This document shows, piece by piece, positions 11,490 through 23,944 of a stretch of DNA of 64,000 nt. The stretch is from assembly GCF_050624435.1 (NCBI RefSeq), contig NC_134538.1, positions 129,128,937-129,192,936 on the forward strand, given 5' to 3'. The notes under the pieces were generated by a model that was not told the origin of the DNA, made no database searches, and saw nothing but the letters and a program-made list of their open reading frames with translations. Every line of letters starts with the position of its first letter. Within the stretch, counting starts at the first letter, position 1. The stretch is from Tenrec ecaudatus (lineage: Eukaryota > Chordata > Mammalia > Afrosoricida > Tenrecidae). The translations under genes and the position numbers were made by a program.

Positions 11490-11995
11490 TGCTACAAAAC
11501 ACATTAGATATTAAAGAACAAAGATATCACTCCAAATACTAAGGTGTACCTGAACCAAGCCTTGGCATTTTCAATTGTATCATACCAATGCAAAAGTCGG
11601 ATGATTAATAAGGAACATAAAGAATCATTGATATGTTGAAATATGCTATTGATGAAGAAAATTTACCTGCCATAGACTTATAAAAGTTTGACCAAATCTG
11701 TTTTGCAAGAAAAACCACCAGAGTACTCCTTAGAATCAAAGATAGTAAGGCTCCATATTGCATCCTTTGGACATATTATCTGGTAAAGACCAGTTCCCAG
11801 AGGAGGTCACCCTGCTTGGTAAGGTAGAAGGTGTGTGAAGAAGAGGAAGACCCTCATGGAGATGGATTGACACTGTGGTGGCAAGAACAGACTCAAAAAC
11901 AGCATACGTTGTGGAAATGGTTCAGAATCCACAGTGTCGCGTTTGGATTGCTGTGAATTAGAACCTGCTTGATGGCCCCCAACAACGTGACAAAA
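11490..11995 (+). mobile_element. RTE 3' end, sense, right part of a split copy
   Basis: Continues the RTE interrupted by the L1 at 11083. It has 'actaaggtgtacctgaacca', 'catcctttggacatattatc', 'gaggaagaccctcatggaga', and the 3' terminus 'gatggcccccaacaac'. The region encoding the RTE C terminus is frame-broken. Confidence 0.75.
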
Positions 11996-12285
11996 CATAC
12001 GTTTTACATGTTAGTAGATATGCATTTAGCAGTACGTTTTTCTGTCTATTCTTTAAATTTTGTTTGGATGTTTTAAAGATGGTGTTTGGAACCATATGAA
12101 AGACAGAAAGTTAGTGGGGGGAAAAGCATGTTATCAAGTATTGCTTTTAGAATAGATATGGATTTATATTGCCCAAGTCTATCTGTAAAATATGGATAAT
12201 GAAATTGATATTATAGAAGAAATAAGACTCTGTTCCTCAAGTTAAATTTGCAATTACTTTAGTAACTTTTTAAAAGGAACTATTC
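11996..12285. other. No recognised feature
   Basis: Unassigned AT-rich sequence between RTE and L1 pieces. Confidence 0.4.
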
Positions 12286-12289
12286 CAAC

Positions 12290-13485
12290 TTAAAAAAATC
12301 ATTTTATTAGGGGCTCCTACAACACTTATCACAATCCATACATACATCAATTGTGCCCAGCATATATTGCCATCACCATTCTCAAAACCCCTGCTTTCTA
12401 CTTGAGCCCTTGGTATCAGTTCCTCATTTTTCCCCTCCCTCCCTGCTCCCCTTTACCCCTGAACCCTTGATAGTTTATAAATTATTATTATTTTGTCATA
12501 TCTTACACTGTCCTATGTCTCCCTCACCCACTTCTCTGCTGTCCGTCTCCCAGGGAGGAGGTTATATGTAGACCTTGTAATCTGTTCCCTCTTTCTCCCT
12601 CACCTTCCCTTCCCACTCCCGAAATCACCACTCTCACCACTGGTCCTGAGGTGTTCATCTGTCCTGGATTTCCTGTATTTCCAGTTCCTCTCTGTGCCAG
12701 TGTATATCCTCTGGTCCAGATGGATATGTAATGTAGAATTGGGATCATGATAGTGGGATGGAGGAAGCATTCAAGAACTAGAGGAAAATTGTATATTTCA
12801 TCGTTTCTACACTGCACCCTGACTGGCTCTTCTCCCCGCAGCCCTTCTGCAAGGGGATGTTCCATTTCCCATAGATGGGCCCTGGGTCCCCACTCCACAC
12901 TCTCCTTCATTCACAATGCTATGAGTTGGGTGTTTTTTTGTTTGGTCTTTGATGCCTGATACCTGATCCATTCGACGCTTTGTGATATCACAGGCTCTCC
13001 ATGTGGCCTTTGTTGTTTCTCAGTTAGATGGCCCCTTGTTTATCTTCCAGTCTATAGGACCCCCAATTCTATATATTTTGACAGCCGGGCACCGTCAGCT
13101 TTCTTCACTGCATTTGCCTATGCACCCCCTTTGTCTTCAGCATTCATGTCAGTGTAGGCTGGTGTGCTTTTTCCATGTGGGCTCTATTGTTCTTAGCTAG
13201 GTGGTTGCCTGTTTATCTTCAAGCCTTTAAGACCCCAGACACTATATCATTTGATAGCCAGGCACCATCCACATTTGCCTATGCACCCACTTTTTTCTTC
13301 AGCAATCGAGTCAGGACAGGCTGATATGCTTCTTCAATGTGGGTTTTGTTGTCTCTCAGCTAGATGGCTGCTTGTTTATCTTCAGGTCTTTAAGACAGCA
13401 GGTGCTATATCTTTTGGTAGCCGGGCACCATCAGCTTTCTTCACCATATTTGCTTGTGCACCCATTGTCTTCATTGATCATGCAG
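12290..13485 (-). mobile_element. L1 3' UTR, 5'-truncated, antisense
   Basis: About 1.2 kb of the long L1 3' UTR in reverse. It begins at the polyadenylation end with 'ttattaggggctcctacaac' and runs through 'gggaggaggttatatgtaga', 'ccctgactggctcttctccc', 'gcctgatacctgatccattc' and 'tagatggctgcttgtttatc'. It matches 37880-38770 in the same order. Part of the block around 13020-13250 and 13320-13440 is repeated, so there is some internal duplication. Confidence 0.85.
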
Positions 13486-13527
13486 AGAATAATTCATTCA
13501 AGGCAAAGGCCGGAGTTTGCTAACAGT

Positions 13528-13572
13528 AGTGTTTTTCTAACACCTAGCACAGTGCTTGGCATGGAGAGCATT
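13528..13572 (+). mobile_element. Possible MIR core fragment
   Basis: The string 'cacctagcacagtgcttggc' is typical of the conserved core of an ancient MIR SINE. Only the core is recognisable. Confidence 0.35.
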
Positions 13573-13699
13573 CCTCCATGCTTATATATTTGAAAGGTGC
13601 TACAACTGCACAAAACTTATAAACATATACATTAAACATCAAAAAACACCCCCTCCCCCCCAATCCAAATGCTGTTAGGTCAATGAAGTCAGATAAGTC

Positions 13700-13860
13700 A
13701 TGATGATCTCATGTGTGCAGAAAAGAACTGGTAACTTCTGGAAGCAAAAAAATCTAAGCCTGTCTTATCAAGCACCTCGGAGTGACTTTCAACTGCCAAC
13801 CTTTCAGCTAATTGTTGGAGTGATTCAATATTTGTACCACCAAGGGAGTCTGTTGCAATC
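13700..13860 (-). mobile_element. AfroSINE variant, antisense
   Basis: An AfroSINE of a second subfamily in reverse: 'ggaagcaaaaaaatctaagc', 'tttcaactgccaacctttca', then 'caccaagggagtctg'. It is diverged. Confidence 0.6.
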
Positions 13861-14175
13861 CCCGAGCGGGTTTTAAATTCAGTTTTGTGGGTCAGGAGAA
13901 GTATTACTTTATGAAATGAAACATTTTGAACATATGAAGAGGCAGTGTAGCATTCCCTCGATAGCAATAAAGGGACCCCCTTCCCCACCCAGATGTAGCT
14001 GCACGTGAAGATGGTTGATACCATACCTACAATGTGAGAGTATAGAGAGATTTTATTACTCACATGACAATGGTTTCTGGAGAGAACAAGGTAGTTTCCA
14101 TGTAGGTCCCAAAACAGATTAAGAGAGTGTGGAAGGAAGAATGGTTTGGCATTTTCATGGTGGCTAGTTTTTGAG

Positions 14176-14348
14176 GAAGGAGCCCAGGTGGCATCATGGA
14201 TTGGGCTGCAAACCTCAAGATTGGCATTTCAAACTCACAAGCCTCTTAGTGAGATAAAAATGAGCTGTCTGCTCCCATAAAGAGTTTACTCTCAGAAACT
14301 CTAAGGAGACTTTCTATCCTCTCCCTCTGGGTCATGATGAGTTAGGCA
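14176..14348 (+). mobile_element. AfroSINE, sense
   Basis: The head 'gcccaggtggcatcatggat' is followed by 'tgggctgcaaacctcaagat', 'gctgtctgctcccataaaga' and the 3' end 'ggtcatgatgagttaggca'. Confidence 0.8.
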
Positions 14349-16001
14349 AATGTTGACGATTGTGGGTTTGCTTTTATTCATTTGTTTGTTTTGAACATGA
14401 TGTCAGGGTGGGATTTGCTACACACTGGCAAATCTGAAGTTCTACCCACCTCTCAGCTTGAAAGGAAGGAGTGCTCAGGCTCTACCACCAGCTGGTCAAA
14501 ATGTGAAACAAGAGAGAAGGGAGAGGGATGGCACTACATGTTCTCAACAAACATCAAAACACAAGCTGCAACTTGATAGTTGGAAATCCTACCCACTTCT
14601 CAACTCCAAAAAAGGCAGCTGCCAGATTTTCTTATCAGCTTGGTAGAATATAAAAAAAATAAGACGGAAAGGGGAATAGAACTATTTAAAATCTGTCAGA
14701 GAACATCAAAAATAGAATGAGATCTTTCCTGTAGTAAACATTGTTCCATAAGCCCGCTCTTCAGCTATATGTGTGTAAGTGTGCACAGGCTAGATCCTGA
14801 TGCAACATATATGGCTGTGATAAAAAGATTTCGAAGGTTGAAAACCAGAGAATTAAAAGTTATTGAAGAGGTTTTATTATGTGATGACTCAAATTAAAGT
14901 ACAAAGTCATTGGAATTCTCTCCCCAAATTAATTGTGGGGATTAATTTTAATAGTTTTACCCAAGCTCTTACTGTCTCCCTTTTCTTTTATTCCAGAGGA
15001 TTTAAGGACTGGGGGATATAAAGCTTGTTTATTAACACTCCTCCTTCCTGCCAAGCAGTTTGGTTCATCTGTACTACATTACTAAACTTATTTTATTTCA
15101 TTTAATCTTGACAATTAGACCTCGTATTCCAATCCGGGCTAGGAGATAGACTGCAGAACAGTCTGGTTGTATAAATACTTGTATCTCCTTGTTTTATATT
15201 AATCTTTTCATATCTTCTTATTTGGATCCTTTGCTATCTTTTGTTATTCTGCTTAGTTTGGGGACGTTTTGCTGAATTTTAAGAATCCATAAAAGTGTAA
15301 TGCAAAGTAATCTCCCTTATCTACCTAGCAGAGGCTATTACCTGGTAAAATATTTATAGTATAAAATAGTATCAAACAAATATTTATTAAAAACTATTTG
15401 ATTTCAATTAGTATTCAAATATTCAGAACTTGATTTGTCCCCATGACACCACTTGCTGCCACTTTGCCCACGTCCTGACTCAGATTACAGAATTTTGTGA
15501 TGTCCCTGTGCTTTAGAAAGTGTTATCTTTTATTCAGTGATAGTTCCTCATCCTTATGACTCTGGGTGACAGTCTCATATCTAAGATTTCCAGATACATC
15601 CCACCATTCTGACATAAATGAGAATTATTTAGATTAATTCGTGTATTTCTTGAGCTAAACATGCTTTTGAAATGTATATGACTTGGCTTTTCTTTTGCTA
15701 CTCAAGGAAAGCAAGAAGGTGATGTCAACCAAGCAAATATATAGAGAGAGTCGTAGCCATCTGATAGGCAGATGGAAATGTTGATTAAAATGAAATCACT
15801 GTTGAATGTTAATTAGACTGTGATCTCACTGTATAATAAACTCCCGTTTTCAAAAAGTCTGCAGTGTGAGGTGTTGGGGACACTGCATTTCTGATGAGGG
15901 GATAATTGAATAGCTGGTTTGCTGCCTTGAAAAGCACAGCACACTCTTTAAAAGAACAACCTACGTTGCTAGGAAATGTGAGCGGTGCTGTGCACCTAGA
16001 G
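14349..16001. other. Unassigned sequence
   Basis: About 1.65 kb without a gene or a repeat I can name. A partial inner repetition is visible at 14430-14650, where 'tctacccacctctcagct' and 'cctacccacttctcaact' open two similar stretches. Confidence 0.4.
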
Positions 16002-16195
16002 CAGTGGTTCTCAGTCTGTGGGTCGTGACCCCTTTGGGGGGGTCAAACGACCCTTTCACAAGGGTCATCCAATTCATCACAGTAGCAAAATTACAGTGAT
16101 GAAGTAGTAACAAAAATAATTTTATGGTTGGGGGTCCCCACAACATTAGGAACTGTATTAAAGGGTCATGGCATTAGGAAGGTGGAGAACCAGTA
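16002..16195 (+). mobile_element. SPIN-like hAT MITE (non-autonomous DNA transposon)
   Basis: About 195 bp bounded by 'cagtggttctcagtctgtgg' on the left and 'gtggagaaccagt' on the right, which are near-perfect inverted termini of the SPIN type. Internally it keeps 'gtcgtgacccctttggggg', 'aaaattacagtgatgaagta' and 'caacattaggaactgtatta'. The flanks 'acctagag' and 'atctagaa' match at 6 of 8 bases, as expected for an 8-bp hAT target duplication. It has no transposase and would have moved in trans. The family name is from recognition of the termini. Confidence 0.85.
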
Positions 16196-16559
16196 ATCTA
16201 GAAGTAAGCGTGTTTTGGGGAACCATGTGGGGGAAAAGGTGAAGTAAAGACACATTTTGGTTCCCCCCTTGTTTAGTACTTAAGCTAGTTTGTATCTCCA
16301 CATTGAACAGTTTCCGTGTAACATGTTCTATGGTTTTTCGCCTCTGCCGTTTCTGCCTTTTGGCAATTGTGCCTCATCCTGTTTTCTTGCTCTGGAATCT
16401 TTTCCCTGTTTATGATTTTCTATTTTCTTATGATATAAAGGGCTTTTGGAACAAAGTTGCTTACTCAAGAGGAAATAAGGGGTAATTTTTTTGTGGATGC
16501 TTGTTCCTTGACCATATTACTCAATCAGTTTGCTCAATAAATAAACTGGAAAGGGGACA
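16196..16559. other. No recognised feature
   Basis: Unassigned sequence right of the SPIN copy. A 60-residue open frame here has no recognisable content. Confidence 0.4.
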
Positions 16560-16735
16560 TTGTGTAGAAGGGGGCATCCATGGAGATGGCAGGAAGAGTA
16601 ATTAAATACTTTTGATATGCAGATGACACAACCTTGCTTGCTAGAAGCCAAGAAGACTTGAAGAGCTCATGGATGAAGATCAAAGACTACAGCATTCAGT
16701 AGGGATTAGACTCCAAAAAATCTCACCATAACTGT
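16560..16735 (+). mobile_element. RTE fragment with reverse-transcriptase motif remnant
   Basis: Sense-strand RTE containing 'gatatgcagatgacacaacc', which translates to a YADD-type reverse-transcriptase active-site motif. It is followed by 'gaagatcaaagactacagca'. Only about 175 bp survives. Confidence 0.7.
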
Positions 16736-16747
16736 CCTTTACTATCT

Positions 16748-16806
16748 ATCATATATATATATATATATATGTGTATATATGTATATATCATATATATATA
16801 TATACT
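16748..16806 (+). repeat. (TA)n microsatellite
   Basis: An AT dinucleotide run with a few G interruptions. Confidence 0.9.
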
Positions 16807-16928
16807 ATGATCTCTTTGGGGGCAAAAGTTCAGTATATTCTACTGGAAGATAAACTTGTGAAGGTAAAAAATATGTATTTCCAATACAACTATCTGATGA
16901 AAAGTTTAAAGGTATTGAATATTTCTTC

Positions 16929-17022
16929 GAGAGGCTCTGTTGGTGCTATGGGCTAAGTAGTTTGCTGCTAACTGTATAGTTGGTGGTTCAAACCCACCAG
17001 CTGCTCTTGGGGAGAAGTATTC
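16929..17022 (+). mobile_element. AfroSINE 5' portion, sense
   Basis: The head 'gaggctctgttggtgctatg' continues into 'gtttgctgctaactgtatag', 'ttcaaacccaccagctgctc' and then degrades. Confidence 0.7.
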
Positions 17023-18699
17023 AGTGCAAAAATTTCCAAAGTTCATCTTCCACAGAGAATTTGTGAAAGATGAACAATAATTGATGCTGGAATCAAAAAC
17101 AAAACAACCATTGATAGACTTCTAGACCTTAATTTGAAAATTAATCACTAGAGGTTCTGGTTGCAATGATCACTTAGTGATATTCACTGCGGATCTGAGT
17201 TTCCATCCTTTCACTGCTGCTCGCTGTTCCACTGACTGTCTGTTGTATCTCCACACTGTCCTGATGAAGAAGCACAAATCCAAAGTGAAGCAGTTCCCAG
17301 TAGTTATTGACATATGTTTAAATTAGATGGAAATATGCTTAATAACTTCATTTTTTTCAAATATTGTGTTATAAAAAGGGAGTGATTTTATTTTGCTCTC
17401 ATGTAAATCTTACAAGCCTTGTAGGTCTATCTCATAATTGTGGGAGCGAGTTGTTCACTTATCCTAAGGAATGCAGTCTATGAGCAATTGTGTTTGCCAC
17501 TTGAGGCTGCATGAGTTTAATGGGTCCATTTGCATTGGTTCATTTGCAGATCAATATCTTTATGTACTTTACTATAATTAGTAAACTTTTCAATAGTCTG
17601 TATTTTGCTCTCTACAGTATGAAGAGAAATCACTAATTGTCCTGTGGTATTACATTGAGTATAAAGCCTAGTGAAAATTATGGTGAGCAGTATCATTTTT
17701 CAAAATGTTTCCAAGGTTGAAGGGAGGACTAGGCTGTAATTTACCTGTTCAATAGCTATCTGAGGCAAACTGATGTGCAGCACTCATTCTTCAGATAGGG
17801 TTCTCTTCACCTTCAGCAAGATGTTAACTGCTTTTGAATAGCGATTCCATACTGTTTTGTTGGTGTTAACAGAACTATTATGGCGACTACTGACCATGTT
17901 TATAGCACTTGGCTGCTTCACTTCTGTGGCACGTGAGTATAGCTACCATAAATGACATTGATCATAGTTTTAAGCATCATCCTTCTATGATAAAAGTGGT
18001 GATATCATTGAATGGCAGGTTCTAAAGTATCATAAAAAGTCTCTCAAACAGATGGCAAATATACCACTGTTTACATTTTTTAAATGAACGCTACAGATGG
18101 CAAGAAATTATTCCGCCATGTTTAATAGGAAAATTCCCCAACATTTCTACAAAGGCACTTTTCTTTTTACTGCAAGGAAATATATTCCGTAATTTAGCTA
18201 CCAACCATTCTTTTCCCTTCCAATTTATTTAGTGGAAGCATATGGGGAAGACGTCTAAAGAGCCAGCATTCGTTTTTCCTTTAGATGTCCTCATATTTAT
18301 TGAGTTGTAAAATAAAGAAGAACTAGAAAGGTCTATGGTGTTCATCCTTTAGGGAACAATATGATACTAATTCTTAAAAGCACTTTGAAATAATTTACTC
18401 ATTCGTTTACAAGATAATTCATGAACCACAATTTTTGGTTGCTCAGAAAATATTTGAATGTCTCATATGAGCATTCTAAAGAATATCATCTTCTTATATA
18501 TATAAATATTCAACTTGTTTTGTTTCCTAATCTTGTGAAATGATTTTTAAAATGTTTCTAGTGGCAGGAATAATTCTTTAAGTAATATAGGTATTTGGAA
18601 CAAGAATTTAAATCTTCTATTTTATTATATACCTAACTATAGTTAGAATAGTAGATATTATTAAGATCATTTCTCTCCTAAGAAAAACTTTCTCTGGAC
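17023..18699. other. Unassigned AT-rich stretch
   Basis: About 1.7 kb with no gene, RNA or named repeat that I can support. Confidence 0.45.
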
Positions 18700-18856
18700 A
18701 TAGTAGACCCGCCTCCGTGGGTTTTTCACACTGTACATCTTTCTGGAAGCAGGAAGCCTCATCCTTCCCCTCAGACCCAGTGACTGTGGTTCAAACTGCT
18801 GGCCTTGCATTTAGCAGTCTCATGCATAACCCGTTATACCACCAGAGCTTCTGAGA
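18700..18856 (-). mobile_element. AfroSINE, antisense
   Basis: In reverse: 'ggaagcaggaagcctcatcc', 'gttcaaactgctggccttgc', 'atttagcagtctcatgcata' and 'cgttataccaccagagcttc'. Confidence 0.8.
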
Positions 18857-19105
18857 ATAATACACCTTCTAAAAATACTTATTCAGATTATAAAACACTT
18901 CGTTCTGTTCTCACAGTAGCATACAAACACTTTATTTATGAAGAGATCAGTCACACTCTAATTAAATACACTATGCCACATTTTCTAACAGCCAAAAATG
19001 CAATTCCATGATCCTTTATAGAAGGAGTCATTCATTTAATTTTACTAACGTGATTTTTATTTTTTTGAAAAAGTCCTATAACATGTTTTTAATATGCATG
19101 TGCCT

Positions 19106-19812
19106 TTTTAAAAACTTTTATTGGGGACTCTTACATATCTTATCACAATCCATACATTCATCCAATGTGTCAAGCACATTTGCACATATGCCGCCATCAT
19201 CATTTCCAAAGTATTCTCTTCCCACCTGCGCCCCTGATATCAGCTCCCCATTTTTTCTGCCCGACCTCCTTCGGGAACCCTTGATAAGTTATTAAATATT
19301 ATTTTCCCCCTTATTTTATCGTCCTCCGCCGCCCCACACCCACTTTTCCATTATTTGTCCCCCTGGGAGGAGGTTTTAGGCTGATCCTTGGGATTGATTC
19401 CCCCTTTCTTCCTGCTCCCTCCTCTAATCCTCCTGATATCACTACTCTCTTTTTGGGCCCTGAGGAGTTTATCTATCATAGAATCCCTGTGTTTCTGGCT
19501 CTTATCTATTCCAGTGTGCATGTGCTGGTCTAATACGATTTGCAAGGTAGGATTGAGGTTATGATAGTGTGGGAAAGGAAGCACCAAAGAGCTAGAGGAA
19601 AGTTGTGTGTTTCATCGGTGCAATACTGCACCTGGACTGGATCATCTCTTCTCTATGACTCCTCTGTGAGGGGATATCTATTTGTCTACAGATGGGCATT
19701 GGGTCTACACTCCAGCCCCCCTCTACCCCCATTCACCTTGAATATGGTTTCATTCTGGGTCTTAGATGCCTGATACCTGATCCCATCGATACCTTGTGAT
19801 CACACAGGCTGC
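19106..19812 (-). mobile_element. L1 3' UTR, 5'-truncated, antisense
   Basis: Begins with 'acttttattggggactctta' and follows the same order as the L1 3' UTR at 37880: 'cctgggaggaggttttaggc', 'gaggaaagttgtgtgtttca', 'gatgcctgatacctgatccc'. It is about 700 bp and diverged. Confidence 0.85.
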
Positions 19813-20409
19813 TGTAATTTTTAAGTGCATTTTGATCTATTAGAAATCACATAAAATTTTTCAGGTTTTAAGAACCTATGAGTTGGAAGTTAATACATAT
19901 TTCTTACCATTCCGTAGTTCAATAACATTGATCACTATTGAACAATTGCTACCACAATCAGTTTCCAAATATTCTTTTCCTTCCTGGACTCCTTGACATA
20001 GTCTCCCTTTTAAGCCCCCTCTACCACCGCTACTATAGCCCCCTGAAACCACTATGCTACTTGCTGTCCCTATAGGTTCATCAATCCTGCGTTTCAGATA
20101 CCACAACACAACTTCAAGAAGGTGACCTCCAATGACAGAGCGCCTCTGAGATATACTCTAATATGATAAAACAAAGCAAAAAAGAAGAATTTTCAGGTTT
20201 TTCATTTCAAATTGTTATTTTGAAATCTCTCTTACTTGTGTTATAAAATTGTCCCTTTCAGAAAAACTGCAGTGATCTCCAGTTGCACACATATCGTCTA
20301 TTAGGTTGGTGTGTTAAGAACTGAAGGATCGCGTTTCCTTACCTCTGGCTTTGGTTTTGGTTTCTTTCCATCGTGTTTCATATGGGCCTTTAGAAAACAC
20401 AGAAGGCAT
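19813..20409. other. Unassigned, possibly old repeat
   Basis: No gene is seen. The segment 19905-20110 looks repeat-like in texture ('ggttcatcaatcctgcgttt') but I cannot name it. The string 'ttaggttggtgtgtt' near 20300 hints at a mariner end and is not sufficient to call. Confidence 0.3.
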
Positions 20410-20639
20410 TATTAAAATTCAATAGTCTGTAGTAGAACAAGAATTTCCAAAGAGTGGGGGTGCAGGAGGGGGGGGTGGTAAAAGGGAGACAATGTAAAAG
20501 AAACCAGGAAGAAATACCATGTTTGTAAACAGATTATGTAAGTGATGGGACAATTCTGCTTGATCTGATTGAGCAATGCAATCACATGACATGAGTATTA
20601 ACAAGCAAGTAATAAGATATAAAGAGAAAACAGCAAGAA

Positions 20640-21540
20640 CAACAAAACAAAGATCCAGGAATGGGTCTTGGGCTTACACTATCTCCTAGCTCCAACTTCA
20701 GAACAACTAGTTCTTACATCATGCTCCTGCTCGATCGTCTCCCTCTGGAAGGGGCCCCAGAGGAGATGGTACCATAGCAAAATGTGGGGACTCAATGAGA
20801 TGGGGCCTGGAACCTTAGATAAAAAGAGTGTCTGGGATCTTAATGGCTTGTCTCCAATCAAGCAGCCAGATTATCTAAGTGACATGTCAACTAAATCCAC
20901 ATGGAAGAAGCACACCGTCATTCGTAATAGAAAGATTGTGAAGCATATAATCCAAAGTCAAAGGAGAGATTAGTATCAGACCCTAAAGGGTGAACATCTG
21001 GTTTGAAGAAGGCTGCAAGGACTACATGGGGAAGAAACCTCCAGTTAACCCCCTTTATTCACAATTGAGAGCTGGAGGGAAAGTGGTTACTAAACAGAGT
21101 GCATTAGACAGTTGAATATAAAGGCATAAACTGGACTTGAACAATTAAAACTTGGACAGCAAAACCCCTATGATACATGCTGATCTAGTATCTAAATTTT
21201 CTGTATTTTTGGTTCATTTTGTTTTGTTTGGGTTTATTTGTACATATTAGGGGTATCTCAGAGGACTGAGGTCAGTGGGGGCCACCCTTTTGAAGTTGTG
21301 TTATATGTTTTTTTTTTTCATTTATAGGTATATGAAATGCAGGATTTATAAACCTATAGAGATAGCAAGTAGACTAAGAGATTCGGGGGGAAGGGGGTTC
21401 AGTTGTGGCAGGGGTGGGGCAGTGGGGAGATGATGTTCATGTAGAAAAGAAATGGAAACTGATTGTGGTAGCAAATGTACAATTCTGCTGGCTGTGATTG
21501 AACTATAGAATGATGATATCAACTCCAAATTAATTTTTAA
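20640..21540 (+). mobile_element. Possible older L1 subfamily 3' UTR, sense
   Basis: A 0.9-kb block with L1-3'-end texture. A G-rich segment near 21385-21430 ('cggggggaagggggttcag') is followed by 'gtagcaaatgtacaattctg' and 'tgattgaactatagaatga', a layout like other L1 ends in the window but with different text. The assignment is tentative. Confidence 0.4.
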
Positions 21541-21604
21541 AAGTCTATGGTGCCTTTTACACAAGCCATATAGAAATGGAAATGAAGAAGCAATGGACTT
21601 GGAA

Positions 21605-22850
21605 ACCAATATTTTATTATTATTATTATTATTTCTAACTATTTTATTGGGGGCTCTTATCACATCCATCCATTGTGTCAAACACATTTGTACATATGTG
21701 GCCATTATCATTTTCAAAACACTATCTTCTACTAAAACCCTTGGAATCCGCTCATCCCCCCCCCCCACCTCCCCTTCCTCATGAACCCTCGATAATTTAT
21801 ATATATTTTCATGTCTTACACCAACTCCTGTCTCCCTTCACCCACTTTTCTGTTGTTCGTTCCCCTGGGAGGGGATTATATGTCAATCATTGTGATCAGT
21901 TTCCCTTTTCTCCACTCACCTTCCCCTTACACTCCTGGTATCATTACTCTCACTGGTCCTGAGGGGTTTATCTGTCATGGATTCCTTGTGTTGAGAGCTC
22001 TTACCTGTACTGGTGTACATGCTCTGGGTCTAGCTGGATTTTTAAGGTAGAATAGAGGTCATGATAGTGGGGGAGAGGAAGCTTTAAAGAACTAGAGGAA
22101 ATTTGTATGTTTCATTGGTGCTATATTGCATCTTGCCTGGCTTGTCGCTTCCTTGTGATCCTCTGTGAGGGGTGTCCAATTGTCTACAAATGGGCTTTGG
22201 GCCTCCACTCTGCCCTACCTTTCATTCACATCAATATGAGTTTTAGTTCTTAGTCTTTGATGCCTGATACCTTATCTCATCAACAACTCATGAACACACA
22301 GGCTGGTGTGCTTCGTCCTTTTGGGCTTTGGTGCTTCTCAGCTACAGAGCTACTTGTCTATCTTCAAACCTTTAAGACCCTAAACACTGTATCTTTTGAT
22401 AGTTGGACACTATCAGCTTTCTTCACCACATTTTTTAATGCACCCATTTTGTCTTCAGGGAGCATGTCAGGAAAGTGAGCATCATAGAATGCTGGGTTGT
22501 TAGAACAGAATATTCTTACATTGAGGGAGTACTTGCATAGAGGACCAATGTCCATCTGCTACCTTAATACTTAACATATAAATATACGTACATAGATCTA
22601 TTTCCCTATCATATATAAATATATTTACATAGGTTCGTGCCTGTATTTTGACCTCTATAAATGTCCTTTGCCTTCTAGATCTTTCCTCTATTTCCTTTTA
22701 CTTTCATTTTGTCCGACTATCATATTCGACCTTCACTTGGGTTTCAGTTATTCCTCTCAGATACATTGCACTCGATCAAGCCCCAACAGGCATCTTACAC
22801 CATCTTTGCCATTGACTTTAGTTCACTTGTTCCCTTGTCAGAAACCAATA
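21605..22850 (-). mobile_element. L1 3' UTR, 5'-truncated, antisense
   Basis: About 1.25 kb starting with 'attttattgggggctcttat' and passing through 'gggaggggattatatgtcaa', 'tgcctgataccttatctcat', 'agttggacactatcagcttt' and 'tgggtttcagttattcctct'. It matches 37900-39130 in order. Confidence 0.85.
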
Positions 22851-23049
22851 TTTTAATAAAAATTTTGAAATCAATCAGGCGAATCTCTATTATGTGACTA
22901 GGTAGTGTCTGGTATTCTTCCATAAGAAGTACTTCAAAACCTAGGGTCTCTATGTCACAGGGACCTATAACCTGTTGTCACGCCCTTCATGTTATTCAAC
23001 TGTTCGCTATAAAAGGGAATTTTTATATCTATATATTTCAGAAACCAAA

Positions 23050-23232
23050 ATACCACTGGGAGTGCAAATCGTTATGTCCTGGTCTACTTGCTGAATGGCT
23101 AGTGAATTGAATCCACCTAGAGGTAGCTTGGAAGATAGGACTGGTATCTTCCTTTAACAAAGTCAAAGCCACAGAAAATACCATTGAGCACAGTGCTCCA
23201 TGACTCAGTCGGAGGGCAACGAACAACCAGGA
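23050..23232 (+). mobile_element. AfroSINE variant, sense
   Basis: A second-subfamily AfroSINE: 'tacttgctgaatggctagtg', 'atccacctagaggtagcttg', 'gaagataggactggtatctt' and the 3' end 'actcagtcggagggcaac'. It resembles the copy at 13700-13860 in the other orientation. Confidence 0.65.
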
Positions 23233-23944
23233 CACCTCCAAGTAGAGAAAGCCGAGGCAAGTCATCAAGACTTAGTCCCATAATCACACTCCATCTGTGT
23301 CTAATCCACTTGGGTATCATTTGGTTGAAATTACTTAGGTTTACTTGACTATGCTTGAGCCATATTATTCTTTTAAATTGTAGCTTAGACTTGTCTCATT
23401 GATTAAAATGTGCTGAAAATAAGATTGACTATTCAGAATCAATAAGTAGTATGAAGATTCCATGTGCTGTTCTAACAAGAATTAGGACAATGAGTTTATA
23501 ATTTATGCCCCCATCACTCCCTGGGATATTTACAAAAAGAGTTTTTTTATTACTTATAATTTTAAGAAATAACTTATATATACTTACATTTTTGTTAGAA
23601 AACTGCTAAGTCTGAAAGAAAAAACCTCTACGGGTCCTTTTGCTGACCTCAAAAAATATATAAATAAAAATGTAAAAGGCATAAGACTATCTCAAAACTC
23701 TAAATAGTTCATAATTCTGAAAAATCTTTAGAATAGTATAGAGGAACATTTCCATAATAACTCTAATTAAATCACTAACCAGGATCTCATTAAGAACATA
23801 TTTCAAAATAAATTTAATTTTAACATACCATTTTTAGAATTTATAATACCATCTTACTATTTTTAGTTATTCATATACTTAGGATGATTTTAATCAAGTT
23901 TCAATCTAGAAGACCTAATGAATCTTATGACTGTAAACTCAGAA
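23233..23944. other. Unassigned AT-rich stretch
   Basis: About 0.7 kb with no supported feature. Confidence 0.45.

Noticed and set aside
12524..12910. A 128-codon minus-strand frame rich in charged residues
   Set aside because: It lies wholly within an L1 3' UTR copy that is repeated several times in the window and is non-coding in the reference copy.
14925..14955. Small inverted repeat around 'attaattgtggggattaat'
   Set aside because: Too short and AT-rich to separate from chance, with no terminator or RNA context.
20295..20335. A mariner-like end ('ttaggttggtgtgtt')
   Set aside because: Only about a dozen bases match and no partner inverted end is visible nearby.
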